64,000 nt of DNA. Source: Bradyrhizobium sp. CB2312 (GTDB lineage Bacteria; Pseudomonadota; Alphaproteobacteria; Rhizobiales; Xanthobacteraceae). Numbering within the stretch: position 1 is the first letter of the stretch; every line of letters begins with the position of its first letter. The position numbers were made by a program, and so were the translations under genes. This document shows positions 15,861-24,725 of this stretch, one piece after another. The notes beneath the pieces are model-generated. The model saw nothing but the letters and a program-made list of their open reading frames with translations, ran no database searches and was not told where the DNA came from. Where the stretch lies: the NCBI RefSeq assembly GCF_029714425.1, contig NZ_CP121668.1, forward strand, positions 9,197,501 to 9,261,500, read 5' to 3'.

Positions 15861-17474
15861 TCAGGTGCCAAAACTCTTCTGGACCGCCTTGTCGAGTGTC
15901 TCGCTGCCGACGAAGCGCTGGCGCAACTCGCGCTTGAGCAGCTTGCCGCTCGGATTCTTCGGCAAGGCATCCACGAAGATCACGCGCTTGGGCACCTTGA
16001 AATGCGCCATCTGGCCGGCGCAGTGCTTGATGACGGACTCCTCATCCAGCGTCTCGCCGGTCTTGACCACGACGATCGCAGTCACCGCCTCGATCCAGCG
16101 CGGATCGGGCAGGCCGACGACCGCGACTTCGGAGACCTCAGGGATACGGTAGACCATCTCCTCGACCTCGCGGCTCGCAACGTTCTCGCCGCCGGTCTTG
16201 ATCATGTCCTTGACGCGATCGACCACGGTGATGTGGCCTTCAGCGTCAACGGTGGCGAGATCGCCGGAATGAAACCAGCCGCCGCTGAACGCTGCTGCCG
16301 TTTTCACGGGATCGTTGTAATAGCCCGACAACAGATGCGGCGAGCGGTGCACGATCTCCCCGACCTCGCCGACTTTCACATCTTCCATCGACGTGTTGAC
16401 CACGCGCGTCTCGACATTGAGCACGGGCTTGCCGGCCGAGCCCGCCTTGCGGAGCTGGTCCTCGGGACGCAGCACGGTCGCGAGCGGCGCGATCTCGGTC
16501 TGGCCGTAGAAGTTCCAGAATTTGACGTTGGGCAGCCGGCGCTGCAGCTCGAGCAGCACCTCCACCGGCATGATCGAGGCGCCATAATAGCCCTTCTGAA
16601 GCGTCGACAGATCGGTCTTGTCGAAGTTCGGCGAGCGCAGCATCGCGATCCAGATCGTCGGCGGCGCGAAGAAGGACGTGATCCTGTGGGCCTGGATCAG
16701 CGCCAGGATGTTGTCGGCGGTCGGCTTGCCCGTGATGACGCCGGAAGCGCCGAGATAGATTTGCGGCCCAAGGAAGACGTCGAGCTGGGCGCAGTGATAG
16801 AGCGGCAGTGCGTGCAGGAACTTGTCGTCCACGCTCATGCCGCCGTCGATGATGCAGCTGACATACTGCCACATCACTGCTTCATGGGTCAGCATCGCCC
16901 CCTTCGGCAGGGATTCGGTGCCGCTAGTGTAGACGATCTGCGCGAGATCTCGGCTGTCGACGGAGGCCTCGAGGAACGAGCCATCGGCATGAAGCAGATC
17001 GTCGAAGGTGGTGAGACCGGCGGGCGCGCTGGCGGGATCCTCGCCCGGCAGCCAGATCATCTTCTCGACGGCGCAATCCTTGGCCGAAGCGGCCTTCGCC
17101 GGCTCGACGAAGTCAGGCCCGGTGGCGAGCAGCTTTGCGCCGGAGCTCTTCAGGATGAAGTTGATCTCGTCCGGATTGAGCATGAAGTTGATCGGCACCA
17201 GCACCGCGCCGATCCGCGCCGCCGCAAAGCGCAGCGCGGCGAAGGCATGCGAGTTGCGCGACAGCACCGCAACACGATCGCCCTTCCCGACGCCGAGCCC
17301 CAGCAGGCCGCGGCCGAGCCGATTGCAGATCGCGTCCATCTCGGCGAAGGTCCAGCTCAAGCTGCCGCAGCTCACCGCGAGCTTGTTCGGCTCGCGGCCC
17401 GCCGAGCGGCGCAAGAGATCGCCGATGGAATGCTCGCGCGCTTTCGAGATGGTGGCTGCGGTGTCGCTCGACAT
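15861..17474 (-). CDS. Acyl-CoA synthetase (AMP-binding enzyme)
   Basis: The 537-residue protein is a full-length member of the adenylate-forming family: P-loop YTSGTESLPKG (about 182-191), YGQTE (323-327), SGD (403-405), the hinge VKDMIKTGGEN (about 421-431) and a C-terminal lysine in NPSGKLLKREL. It activates a carboxylic acid to its CoA ester with ATP. The substrate (fatty or aryl acid) cannot be fixed. It is probably cotranscribed with the downstream MDR dehydrogenase, and is divergent from an ABC binding protein, with a 10-bp inverted repeat in the gap. Confidence 0.92.
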   Translation of the reverse strand: MSSDTAATISKAREHSIGDLLRRSAGREPNKLAVSCGSLSWTFAEMDAICNRLGRGLLGLGVGKGDRVAVLSRNSHAFAALRFAAARIGAVLVPINFMLNPDEINFILKSSGAKLLATGPDFVEPAKAASAKDCAVEKMIWLPGEDPASAPAGLTTFDDLLHADGSFLEASVDSRDLAQIVYTSGTESLPKGAMLTHEAVMWQYVSCIIDGGMSVDDKFLHALPLYHCAQLDVFLGPQIYLGASGVITGKPTADNILALIQAHRITSFFAPPTIWIAMLRSPNFDKTDLSTLQKGYYGASIMPVEVLLELQRRLPNVKFWNFYGQTEIAPLATVLRPEDQLRKAGSAGKPVLNVETRVVNTSMEDVKVGEVGEIVHRSPHLLSGYYNDPVKTAAAFSGGWFHSGDLATVDAEGHITVVDRVKDMIKTGGENVASREVEEMVYRIPEVSEVAVVGLPDPRWIEAVTAIVVVKTGETLDEESVIKHCAGQMAHFKVPKRVIFVDALPKNPSGKLLKRELRQRFVGSETLDKAVQKSFGT

Positions 17475-17586
17475 TTTCGTTTCCCCTGAGCTCTACGATT
17501 TGCGCAGATGCCAACCTTGACGCTCGTCAGGTCCTGGCACGCGCGCACTTTTGAGTTTGCGAGAAGCGTAGAGGGGGCCAACGTGC

Positions 17587-17633
17587 GCGTCAAATCGGCC
17601 GGTGGACTGGCGCCATCACGCAAGATTTGACGC
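17587..17633. promoter_or_regulatory. Widely spaced inverted repeat in the divergent promoter region
   Basis: GCGTCAAATC (17587-17596) and GATTTGACGC (17624-17633) are perfect inverses separated by 27 bases, in the 216-base gap between the divergent acyl-CoA ligase and ABC binding protein genes. Two half-sites about 3.5 helical turns apart could bind a dimer or looped tetramer. No regulator is adjacent. Confidence 0.6.
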
Positions 17634-17690
17634 CTGGTCGGAGCAAATCTAGGCTGCGCACCAATCATAAACATAAAAGGGGGAATGTTC

Positions 17691-18896
17691 ATGTACCGGA
17701 ATACTCGCGCCGTGCTCGCGGCCGGATTGCTTCTTGCGTGCTTTGCTAGTCCATCTTCCGCCCAGCAGACGCCACTCAAGATCGGCGTGCTCTCCGACTT
17801 CTCCTCGGTCTATTCCGACATCGGCGGTCAGGGGAATGTCGAAGCCACCAAGATGGCGATCGAGGATTTCGGTGGGCAGATGTTCGGCAAGCCGATCGAC
17901 ATGGTCTCGGCCGACGTGCTGAACAAGGCAGACGTCGCCTCCACCATCGCGCGCAAATGGTGGGAGACCGAGGGCGTCGACATGATCATCGACCTGCCGA
18001 CCTCGGCCACCGCGCTTGCGGTGATGGAGCTGTCGAAGCAGTACGAGAAGATCATGATCGTGACCGATGCGGCGAGCTCCGACATCACCGGAAAGTCGTG
18101 CTCTCCCTACACCGCGCACTGGACCTACGATACCTATGCCAATGCGCACACGGTCGGCAGCGCCATCGTCAAGAACGGCGGCGACACCTGGTTCTTCCTC
18201 ACCGCCGACTACGTGTTCGGCCATTCGGTCGAGCGCGATACCGGCGACGTCGTGAAGGCGGCGGGCGGCAAGGTGCTCGGCAGCGTCAAGCATCCGCTCA
18301 ACACGGCGGACTTCTCCTCCTTCCTGCTGCAGGCCCAGGCCTCCAAGGCCAAGATCATCGGGCTTGCCAATGGCGGCGGTGACACCATCAACGCGATCAA
18401 GCAGGCCGGCGAGTTCGGCATCGTCGCCGGCGGCCAGAACCTCGCCGCGATCGTGATGTTCATCTCCGACGTGCACAGCCTGGGGCTGAAGCTCGCGCAG
18501 GGACTGATCATCACCGAGGCCTATTACTGGGACCTCAACGACAAGACCCGCGCCTTCGGCAAACGCTTCCTCGAGCGCGTCAAGCGGATGCCGACGATGA
18601 ACCAGGCCGCGACCTATAGCGCGACCCTGCATTACCTCAAGGCCGTGCAGGCCGCCGGCACCAAGGACACCAAGACGGTGATGGCGAAGATGCGCGAGCT
18701 GCCGGTGAAGGATGCCTTCACCGACAACGGCATCCTGCGCGAGGACGGCCGCATGGTGCACAGTATGTTCCTGTTCCAGGTGAAGAAGCCCGAGGAGTCG
18801 AAAGGCCCGTGGGACTATTACAAGCTGCTCGCTGAGGTGCCGGCCGACCAGGCCTTCCGGCCGCTGAAGGACGGCGGCTGCCCGCTGGTGAAGTGA
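17691..18896 (+). CDS. ABC transporter substrate-binding protein (branched-chain amino-acid type)
   Basis: The 401-residue protein has a signal peptide (MYRNTRAVLAAGLLLACF, likely cut after PSSA near residue 24) and a two-lobed Peripla_BP_6 domain: TPLKIGVLSDFSSVYSDIGG at the start and DLPTSATALAVMELSKQY further on. The ATG at 17691 is seven bases after AAGGGGGA; the in-frame ATG at 17685 overlaps it. It would bind an amino acid or aromatic acid in the periplasm. No permease or ATPase gene follows, so it is an orphan receptor here. The divergent acyl-CoA ligase suggests an organic acid ligand (inference). Confidence 0.9.
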   Translation: MYRNTRAVLAAGLLLACFASPSSAQQTPLKIGVLSDFSSVYSDIGGQGNVEATKMAIEDFGGQMFGKPIDMVSADVLNKADVASTIARKWWETEGVDMIIDLPTSATALAVMELSKQYEKIMIVTDAASSDITGKSCSPYTAHWTYDTYANAHTVGSAIVKNGGDTWFFLTADYVFGHSVERDTGDVVKAAGGKVLGSVKHPLNTADFSSFLLQAQASKAKIIGLANGGGDTINAIKQAGEFGIVAGGQNLAAIVMFISDVHSLGLKLAQGLIITEAYYWDLNDKTRAFGKRFLERVKRMPTMNQAATYSATLHYLKAVQAAGTKDTKTVMAKMRELPVKDAFTDNGILREDGRMVHSMFLFQVKKPEESKGPWDYYKLLAEVPADQAFRPLKDGGCPLVK

Positions 18897-18939
18897 GGCG
18901 GGCGGGCGCGAAGCATCCTCGCGCGCGCCCTCCCCGCAC

Positions 18940-19428
18940 TCAGAGCTTGTGCCCCTTCTGGCGCAGCGCCTCGATCAGGCGCTGCTTCAATTCGTCGGCG
19001 GCCTTCTGGCTGACGTCCTGGCTAATTTGCGCGCTCGCCTGCGCCAGTGCATCCGACTTCTCCAGAAACTTCTTGCCGGCTGGCTGGGCGTAAAAGGCTT
19101 CGATCTGGCGCAGCTCGTCCACCGTGAAGCTTTGGGCATAGAGCGTTGCGATCTGGTCGATCATGGACGCAACGAACGGAGCATAGATCTCCGAGCCCGG
19201 CGCCGTCAGCGCGTCGTAGTCGCGCTCGATCTCCGGCCTGTCCTGCGCGACCACGGGGCGGAGCTTGAGCAGCAGCTGCGGCAGCTGCGCGCGATACTGA
19301 TCCGCGATCTTCAGAGTGACCACGAGCTTGCGAGCCGCGCTCATCGCCTCCGGCGAGGGCGCTTGCGCGGAGGCCCCGCAGACCAGGAGCAGGAGGACGC
19401 CGGCGATCGTCAACACAGGTCTGAACAT
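18940..19428 (-). CDS. DUF2059-type exported protein
   Basis: The 162-residue protein starts MFRPVLTIAGVLLLLVCGAS and has a signal peptide ending near ASA (about residue 20). The rest is helical; FTVDELRQIEAFYAQPAGKKFLEKSDAL is the DUF2059 signature. The function of the family is unknown. The ATG at 19428 follows GGAGAGGG; an alternative ATG at 19464 overlaps the OpgC stop (TGATG) and would add 12 residues. It is downstream of opgC and probably cotranscribed. Confidence 0.82.
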   Translation of the reverse strand: MFRPVLTIAGVLLLLVCGASAQAPSPEAMSAARKLVVTLKIADQYRAQLPQLLLKLRPVVAQDRPEIERDYDALTAPGSEIYAPFVASMIDQIATLYAQSFTVDELRQIEAFYAQPAGKKFLEKSDALAQASAQISQDVSQKAADELKQRLIEALRQKGHKL

Positions 19429-19463
19429 GGCCCTCTCCACGAGAATACGGGCTGGCGATTGCA

Positions 19464-20669
19464 TCAACGGGCTGCGGGCGTCGCGGCCGACGCCCTGTCC
19501 AAGTCGATGTCGGCCTCCTCGACCTCCGTCACCTTCACGAACAGGTTGGGCACCCGCCCGGCGCGGTCGAGCAGCCAGGCCGCGCCGATCATGATGACGA
19601 TGCCGACGACGGAAACGGCAAGCTGCTCCCAGACGCCCTTGGTGTACTGGGTCAGGATCCAATGCGCGGAGAACGACAGGAACACCCCCAGGCAGAAGAT
19701 CGGCAGCGAGTGCTGGCCGCAGAGGATCACGGGGCGCAGCCCGGGCGCGTGCAGCGCCCGCCATTTGCGCGGGACGAAATGGGTCACCCAGATCGCCAGC
19801 GCCAGAAAATGGGTGAAGCGCAGCATGTCGAGATCGGTCTTGTCGATCGGGTAGATCAGCTTGATCATCCATTTCGGGATCAAGGCCTCGAGCGCGGGGA
19901 TGTGCCAGGTCATCACGATCAGGAACGCGAACACCAGCCAGGCCGCCGCCAGCGCCATCGCGGCCCTGGACCACACCAAGGTCGCGATCCTCTCGATCTG
20001 GCCGATGCCGCACCAGGCCGCGAACACGAACATCAGCTGCCAGCAGAACGGGTTGAAGTACCAGGTCGTGCCGGGCGGATAGGAGGCGACGTTCCAATCG
20101 AACCAGCGCGACAGCAGATAGAGCACGACGGACGCGGCGAGCGTCAGGGTCGGCCGGCGCACCAGGCACCAGACGATGAAGGGCGAGGCGAACACCAGCG
20201 TGATGTAGAGCGGCAGCACGTCGAGATTGACCGGCTTGTACTTGAGCACGATCGCCTGCCCGATCAGCTCGTCCGGATGCGCGAGGAAATTGAACACGTT
20301 GAACTCGTGCTCGTACATCGGATTGTCGAAGCGGCGCGCGGTGCGCGCGATCTGCGCCGTGAACAGCAGGAACAGCATGATGTGGGCGACATACATCTCG
20401 GCCGCGCGCCGCCACAGCCGCTTGACGGCGGCGAGAAACCAGCCGCCCGCAACGATCGGCCCGTAGATCCAGCCGACGAGGTAGCCCGAGATGAAGACGA
20501 AGAACTCGGCGGCGTCGCTGAAGCCGTAATTGCGCAAGGTCAGCCAGGCCACGACGTCGTGCGGGATGTGGTCGAGGAAAATCATCCACAGCCCGATGCC
20601 GCGAAACAGATCGAGCCGCAGGTCGCGCTCGACCGGCGCCAACAGAGCTGACTGGTCCCGTGTGATCAT
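19464..20669 (-). CDS. opgC: OpgC-family membrane acyltransferase
   Basis: The 401-residue protein has about ten membrane helices. It begins RDLRLDLFRGIGLWMIFLDH, the OpgC/acyltransferase_3 signature with the conserved R and H, and has FSDAAEFFVFISGYLVGW in the next part. OpgC proteins add succinyl groups to osmoregulated periplasmic glucans, but several paralogues usually exist in Bradyrhizobium relatives and the glucan role is inferred. The DUF2059 gene follows directly. Two AAAAATCG direct repeats lie 35-60 bases upstream of the start. Confidence 0.82.
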   Translation of the reverse strand: MITRDQSALLAPVERDLRLDLFRGIGLWMIFLDHIPHDVVAWLTLRNYGFSDAAEFFVFISGYLVGWIYGPIVAGGWFLAAVKRLWRRAAEMYVAHIMLFLLFTAQIARTARRFDNPMYEHEFNVFNFLAHPDELIGQAIVLKYKPVNLDVLPLYITLVFASPFIVWCLVRRPTLTLAASVVLYLLSRWFDWNVASYPPGTTWYFNPFCWQLMFVFAAWCGIGQIERIATLVWSRAAMALAAAWLVFAFLIVMTWHIPALEALIPKWMIKLIYPIDKTDLDMLRFTHFLALAIWVTHFVPRKWRALHAPGLRPVILCGQHSLPIFCLGVFLSFSAHWILTQYTKGVWEQLAVSVVGIVIMIGAAWLLDRAGRVPNLFVKVTEVEEADIDLDRASAATPAAR

Positions 20670-21031
20670 GGCCCCGCCTCGCTTGCTGGGCGTCGCGCCG
20701 TCGCGGCGCCGAAAAATCGGATGCTAAAAAATCGCGATCAATACGTCACCTAACCCTGCGGCTAGCGTACCAACGGTAGCCGACCTTGAGGCCCGCGCAA
20801 GGGATTTTGTGGACACGGCCGCCGCCGTCGCGGCAGCTTCCGCCTTGCGCCGCACAAGCGGCGGGCGGCCGCCCTGGCGGCCAACCCCTCTACAGGGTCG
20901 CCCAACAACGTGTCGCGCCTGTCCCGTCTGCCGTCACGGGCCTGTCGCATGAAGATGATCCGTTGTCTGCCGATTGTGCGCGCGCGTCGCGGTGTCGAAG
21001 CGACCGACGCGCTCATGGGGAGGAGCGGCCG
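20670..21031. other. Gap between opgC and the nuclease-like gene
   Basis: This 362-base divergent gap holds no gene I can support. Near 20711-20733 the motif AAAAATCG occurs twice as a direct repeat (AAAAATCGGAT, then AAAAAATCGCGAT) in an AT-rich stretch that probably contains the opgC promoter. The frame of the downstream gene is open back to 20786, but the part before 21032 is arginine/proline-rich and reads as noncoding. Confidence 0.5.
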
Positions 21032-22069
21032 ATGCCCGTTGGACTGCTGGAAGTCGAAGGCACCATCGATGTCAGCCAGTTCTGGCCGGAGGGCCGGTCG
21101 GACGCCGACACCACAAAGGTGATCGTGAACGTCGCGCCCGACGCGATCCGCTTCCGCAAGAGCGACACGGCGCCATTCCATCCGACCCATGTCTTCGACA
21201 ACGCCAAGGTCAAGGGCCGCACCGCGACACCGCCGATCAAGAACGGCAAGCTCACCATTCGCCTCCAGGGCGTCGATGCGCCCGAGCTGCACTATATGCC
21301 GTCGCCGCTCTCGGCCGCCGAGAAGAAGGGGCTGCCGGATGCCAAGAAGCAGGCCTATCACGAGGTCACCCATTCCTACCGGCAATTCCTCGGCGCCACC
21401 GCGAGCAAGGCGCTGCATGATTTCCTCTCTGGCCCCGGCGAAGCGGCGCTCGCCTGCCGGGTGTTCACCCATGTCGATACGCCGAACGAGGTGTTCGACA
21501 CCTATGGCCGGCTGGTCGGCGACATCGAGGTGACGGTCAGCGGCAACAAGGTCGACATCAACCACTGGCTGGTCGAGCAGGGCTTTGCCTATCCGACGTT
21601 CTATTCGTCGATGAACGACGACGAGATCAAGGCCTTCCTCGCCCTCACCAAGACCGCGCGGGGAAAGAAGCTGCCGGTCTGGAAGCATCTCGCCAAGACG
21701 ATAGGGGCGTTCGACTTCGACCTGATCGAGCCGAAAAAGAACGAGACCAGTGTGCTCGCGACCGACAAGGGCCCGGTGATCCTGCCAAAGCTCTACCGCC
21801 GCTACACCAACTGGTCGGCCCGCAAGAAGGCCAAGGTGACGAGCCAGAATTTCCAGAAATTCCTGAGCGAAGGATCCGGCGGCAAGCCCGACACCTGCTA
21901 CGAGACCACCGACTTCCTGGACAACGGCGTGCACTCGGCGACGCCGCGCAATTTTGCGGAGTTCGTCGAGGGCGGCAAGACGATCAAGTTTCAGCCTGAC
22001 AGCCTGGTGTTCGGCGAGGCCCCGTCGACGCTGGTCGGGGCGGACGGGAAGCGGATTACGAAGTTCTGA
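21032..22069 (+). CDS. Staphylococcal-nuclease-like (thermonuclease family) protein
   Basis: The 345-residue protein has an SNase/OB-fold-like core: KLTIRLQGVDAPELHY (the RLxGIDAPE motif) near residue 75-90, then a region ending VFDTYGRLVGDIEV and INHWLVEQGFAYPTFY. The first catalytic Arg/Asp motif is present; a further catalytic Arg is not clear. It lacks a signal peptide. It is longer than typical thermonucleases, with an additional C-terminal domain (about 215-345, NWSARKKAKVTSQNF). GAGGAG precedes the ATG. Nuclease activity is inferred. Confidence 0.75.
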   Translation: MPVGLLEVEGTIDVSQFWPEGRSDADTTKVIVNVAPDAIRFRKSDTAPFHPTHVFDNAKVKGRTATPPIKNGKLTIRLQGVDAPELHYMPSPLSAAEKKGLPDAKKQAYHEVTHSYRQFLGATASKALHDFLSGPGEAALACRVFTHVDTPNEVFDTYGRLVGDIEVTVSGNKVDINHWLVEQGFAYPTFYSSMNDDEIKAFLALTKTARGKKLPVWKHLAKTIGAFDFDLIEPKKNETSVLATDKGPVILPKLYRRYTNWSARKKAKVTSQNFQKFLSEGSGGKPDTCYETTDFLDNGVHSATPRNFAEFVEGGKTIKFQPDSLVFGEAPSTLVGADGKRITKF

Positions 22070-22124
22070 GCGGCGCGGGCCTCAAGCACGGCATGTTGCC
22101 GCGATCATGCTCCAGCCCAGCCTC

Positions 22125-23024
22125 TCAGGGCTGCAAGACATGCGTCTCCGCGCGCGTGACGGAGCCGCCGAGCAGACAGCCGACAGGCCTGTCGCCGGCG
22201 AAGCCGAGGCGCACCCCGATCTCGGACAGGGCTCCCATCGCCCGTCCCTGCATGATGGTGATCCGCTCGCTGTTGCGCTCCACAAGGCCGTTCCTGAGCA
22301 GTCCGAACGCGAGCGCGGCCGCGGCGATACCCGTGGCCGCATCTTCCGGGTAGCCCGACGATTTCGGGAATTGCCGCGCCTCGAAACGTCGTTCGCCCTG
22401 CTGCTCGATGGCATAGGGATAAAGGCCGGTGGATCCAATCCGACCGCAGCACGCCTCGATCTGCGCAGGCGCCGGCACCAGCGCGTTGAGCTCGCGGACG
22501 CCTTTCATCGGGATCAACGTCTTCACGCGCGACGTGACGGCGTTCTGGATCGGCAGGTCGAGCAGATCGCTGCGTGACAGCTTCAGCGCCGACAGCACGT
22601 CCTCCTCGTCGGCACGCGAGAGATCGACGACCTTGCCGGCCGGCTGGCTGATCTCGACAGATGGCTCGCCTGAGCCGGCGCCATCGACATAGCCCGTCAC
22701 CGGCCCACTGCGCGTCTCGATGCGAACCTGCTCGCCGGGCAGGCGCCCCTTGGTCGCAAGCACCCACAGCGCGCCGATCGTCGCGTGGCCGCACATCTCC
22801 ATCTCGTGCCGCGGCACCCAGAACCGGAAGACATAGTCGGACTCGGGACCTGACGCCGGCAGGACGAAACCCGATTCATGCCCAAAGTGCCGCGCCACCG
22901 CCTGCATCCCCTCACCTGCAAGATGCGACGCATCGATCACGATGGGACATGGATTGCCACCGGCGCCTAAGTGGGTGAACACGTTGACAAGCTCGATCTC
23001 GGTCATGGGATGGCTCATGGTCAT
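22125..23024 (-). CDS. PhzF-family isomerase/epimerase-like protein
   Basis: The 299-residue protein has the two-lobed diaminopimelate-epimerase-like fold of PhzF: NVFTHLGAGGNPCPIVID at the start, FGHESGFVLP with the catalytic glutamate near residue 50, CGHATIGALWVL, and PEDAATGIAAAALAFGLL in the second lobe. Members isomerise small molecules, and PhzF itself acts in phenazine synthesis, but most are orphans. No phenazine genes are nearby. The ATG at 23024 is used; ATGs at 23018 and 23006 are equally possible, as none has a clear ribosome site. Confidence 0.85.
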   Translation of the reverse strand: MTMSHPMTEIELVNVFTHLGAGGNPCPIVIDASHLAGEGMQAVARHFGHESGFVLPASGPESDYVFRFWVPRHEMEMCGHATIGALWVLATKGRLPGEQVRIETRSGPVTGYVDGAGSGEPSVEISQPAGKVVDLSRADEEDVLSALKLSRSDLLDLPIQNAVTSRVKTLIPMKGVRELNALVPAPAQIEACCGRIGSTGLYPYAIEQQGERRFEARQFPKSSGYPEDAATGIAAAALAFGLLRNGLVERNSERITIMQGRAMGALSEIGVRLGFAGDRPVGCLLGGSVTRAETHVLQP

Positions 23025-23123
23025 GATGGCGCGACGGTGGCGTCAGCGTCGGTCGCAAGTTCGGGGCGCATTAGAATGCAAAAGCCCCCGAAATCGAAAC
23101 GGTTTGGAGGACTTATTGTGTCC

Positions 23124-23136
23124 TTGGTCGCGGGGA
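23124..23136 (+). repeat. Short copy of the initiator-tRNA 3' end
   Basis: TTGGTCGCGGGGA matches 12 of 13 bases of TTGGTTGCGGGGA at 26007-26019, which is the complement of the 3' end of the tRNA gene. Same orientation. It could be the remnant of an attachment-site duplication bounding the segment 23137-26006. The rest of the 246-base gap 23025-23270 holds no gene I can support. Confidence 0.4.
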
Positions 23137-23270
23137 GGCGCAACCACCGATAGCGACGTTCGCTGATCGTGGCCGTTTGCATGATGTCTAAAGGAGCGCT
23201 CGGCCTCATATGGAGCGGTCATCGCGACGCTACCCGATAGCTAAGTTTTGATATTTGACTGATCGCTAAG

Positions 23271-23879
23271 CTAGTCAGACGCACCGGTGAGCGACTTCCA
23301 GGCGGCGAGCGCAGCGCCCGCAATATGCTCCAGGTCCCGACGGCTAGCGCCGTCGCGCGCCTGGATCGACATGCCCTGTTGGACGGTTACATAGTATCTG
23401 GCAATGGCAGCGAGATCGGCCTTAGGCGAGATCTCGCCAGATGCAACGCCCTGTGCCAGACGCTGTCGTAAATCTTCAACGGTCTTGGCCCGCATCGCGA
23501 TCAATTCGCGCCGCACCATTTCCGACTGGTCAGTGGCGTGCAGCGCTGCCAGCACGACGAGGCACCCCGGCGGCCGGCTCCGCCGTGTGAAGGCCCGCGC
23601 GGTCTGCATGAGAAAGCTTTCGATTGCCTCAAAGGCGGTGGGCGCCTGCCTGACCCCATTCCAGATCTCGGGCCCTTCGGTGGCCACGTAATATTGCAGC
23701 GCCTGTCGGAACAGTTCCTCCTTGCAGCCGAAGGCGGCGTAGATGCTTGGCGAGGCAATTCCCATGGCAGCGGTGAGATCGGCCATCGAGGCGCCTTCAT
23801 AACCTTTGGCCCAAAACATTTCCATGGCGCGCTTGAGCGCGACTTCCTTGTCAAAACTCCGGGGCCGACCTCGTTCCAT
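23271..23879 (-). CDS. TetR/AcrR-family transcriptional regulator
   Basis: The 202-residue protein starts MERGRPRSFDKEVALKRAME and has the TetR helix-turn-helix (about 8-55: ASMADLTAAMGIASPSIYAAF) and a C-terminal ligand domain (QYYVATEGPEIWNGVRQ onwards). It is divergent from an SDR-MFS operon, and the 105-base gap contains two copies of TGTCGATCG, so it most likely represses that operon and itself. The inducer is unknown, presumably a substrate of the efflux pump. Confidence 0.9.
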   Translation of the reverse strand: MERGRPRSFDKEVALKRAMEMFWAKGYEGASMADLTAAMGIASPSIYAAFGCKEELFRQALQYYVATEGPEIWNGVRQAPTAFEAIESFLMQTARAFTRRSRPPGCLVVLAALHATDQSEMVRRELIAMRAKTVEDLRQRLAQGVASGEISPKADLAAIARYYVTVQQGMSIQARDGASRRDLEHIAGAALAAWKSLTGASD

Positions 23880-23898
23880 TCCGTCCGCTCGATTTCTG

Positions 23899-23968
23899 TG
23901 TCGATCGATAAAATAATTCACTTGACGGTTCGGCGCAACCATCGCTATTTTTATGTCGATCGTTACAT
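23899..23968. promoter_or_regulatory. Repeated TCGATCG sites in the tetR-SDR promoter gap
   Basis: TGTCGATCGATAAAA (23899-23913) and TGTCGATCGTTACAT (23954-23968) share TGTCGATCG and TA. Around the second, TTTATGT (23950-23956) and ACATAAA (23965-23971) form an inverted repeat with the core CGATCGTT. These lie between the divergent TetR and SDR genes, 17 bases before the SDR start, and fit TetR binding. Confidence 0.65.
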
Positions 23969-23984
23969 AAATAGGAGAAACTCC

Positions 23985-24725
23985 ATGACCGCACTCCGAG
24001 GAAAACGGGCTCTGGTCACCGGCGGCAGCCGCGGGATCGGCGCTGCAATCGCCAAACGCCTCGCCTCCGACGGCGCCGATGTTGCCTTCACCTACGAGCG
24101 TTCGGCCGACAGGGCGCAAGCGGTGGTTGCGGAGATCGAAAAACTCGGACGACGGGGGCTCGCCATCAAGGCCGACAGCGCCGATGCCGCCGCCGTCAAG
24201 GCGGCGGTGGATCAGGCCGCGGAGGCGTTCGGCGGCCTGGACATCCTGGTCAACAATGCCGGAATCTTCAGAGGCGGCCCCATCGAGACGATGACTATCG
24301 AAGACGTCGACGCGACGCTCGCGGTGAATGTTCGAGCAGTGGTCGTGGCATCGCAAGCCGCGCTCGCACATATGGGCGATGGCGGGCGCATCATCTCGAT
24401 CGGCAGCAATCTCGCGACGCAGGTGCCTGCCCCCGGCATGAGCCTTTATTCCATGAGCAAGTCGGCCCTGATCGCTTGGACGCAAGGTCTCGCGCGCGAT
24501 CTCGGCGGCCGCGGCATCACCGTCAACATCGTGCACCCGGGCTCGACCGATACCGACATGAACCCAGCCAACGGCACGCAGGCCGAAGGCCAACGCTCGC
24601 GCATGGCGATCCCGCAATACGGCAAGGCCGAGGACGTTGCTGCGCTGGTTGCGTACGTGGCCGGACCGCAGGCGCGCTCGATCAATGGCACCGGCCTGAC
24701 GATTGACGGCGGCGCCAACGCGTGA
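23985..24725 (+). CDS. Short-chain dehydrogenase/reductase
   Basis: The 246-residue protein is a classical SDR: TGGSRGIGAAIAKRL (cofactor loop), NNAG (residue 90s), catalytic Ser in SIGSNLATQ and YSMSK (YxxxK). It would use NAD(P)H to reduce or oxidise a carbonyl in the cytoplasm. AGGAGAAA precedes the ATG at 23985. Its stop overlaps the GTG start of the MFS gene (GTGA), so translation is coupled. The pair of reductase and efflux pump under a TetR repressor is a common detoxification arrangement. Confidence 0.93.
   Translation: MTALRGKRALVTGGSRGIGAAIAKRLASDGADVAFTYERSADRAQAVVAEIEKLGRRGLAIKADSADAAAVKAAVDQAAEAFGGLDILVNNAGIFRGGPIETMTIEDVDATLAVNVRAVVVASQAALAHMGDGGRIISIGSNLATQVPAPGMSLYSMSKSALIAWTQGLARDLGGRGITVNIVHPGSTDTDMNPANGTQAEGQRSRMAIPQYGKAEDVAALVAYVAGPQARSINGTGLTIDGGANA

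Noticed and set aside
15453..17489. Plus-strand frame of 678 codons over the acyl-CoA ligase gene
   Set aside because: Antisense to a complete AMP-binding enzyme with all motifs; no recognisable domain of its own.
18940..20589. One long minus-strand frame covering DUF2059 and most of opgC
   Set aside because: The upstream two thirds are an out-of-frame reading of opgC; the real DUF2059 gene starts at 19428 with a ribosome site and signal peptide.
23021..23209. Minus-strand frame of 62 codons upstream of PhzF
   Set aside because: No ribosome site and no domain; it crosses the short tRNA-like match and reads as noncoding.
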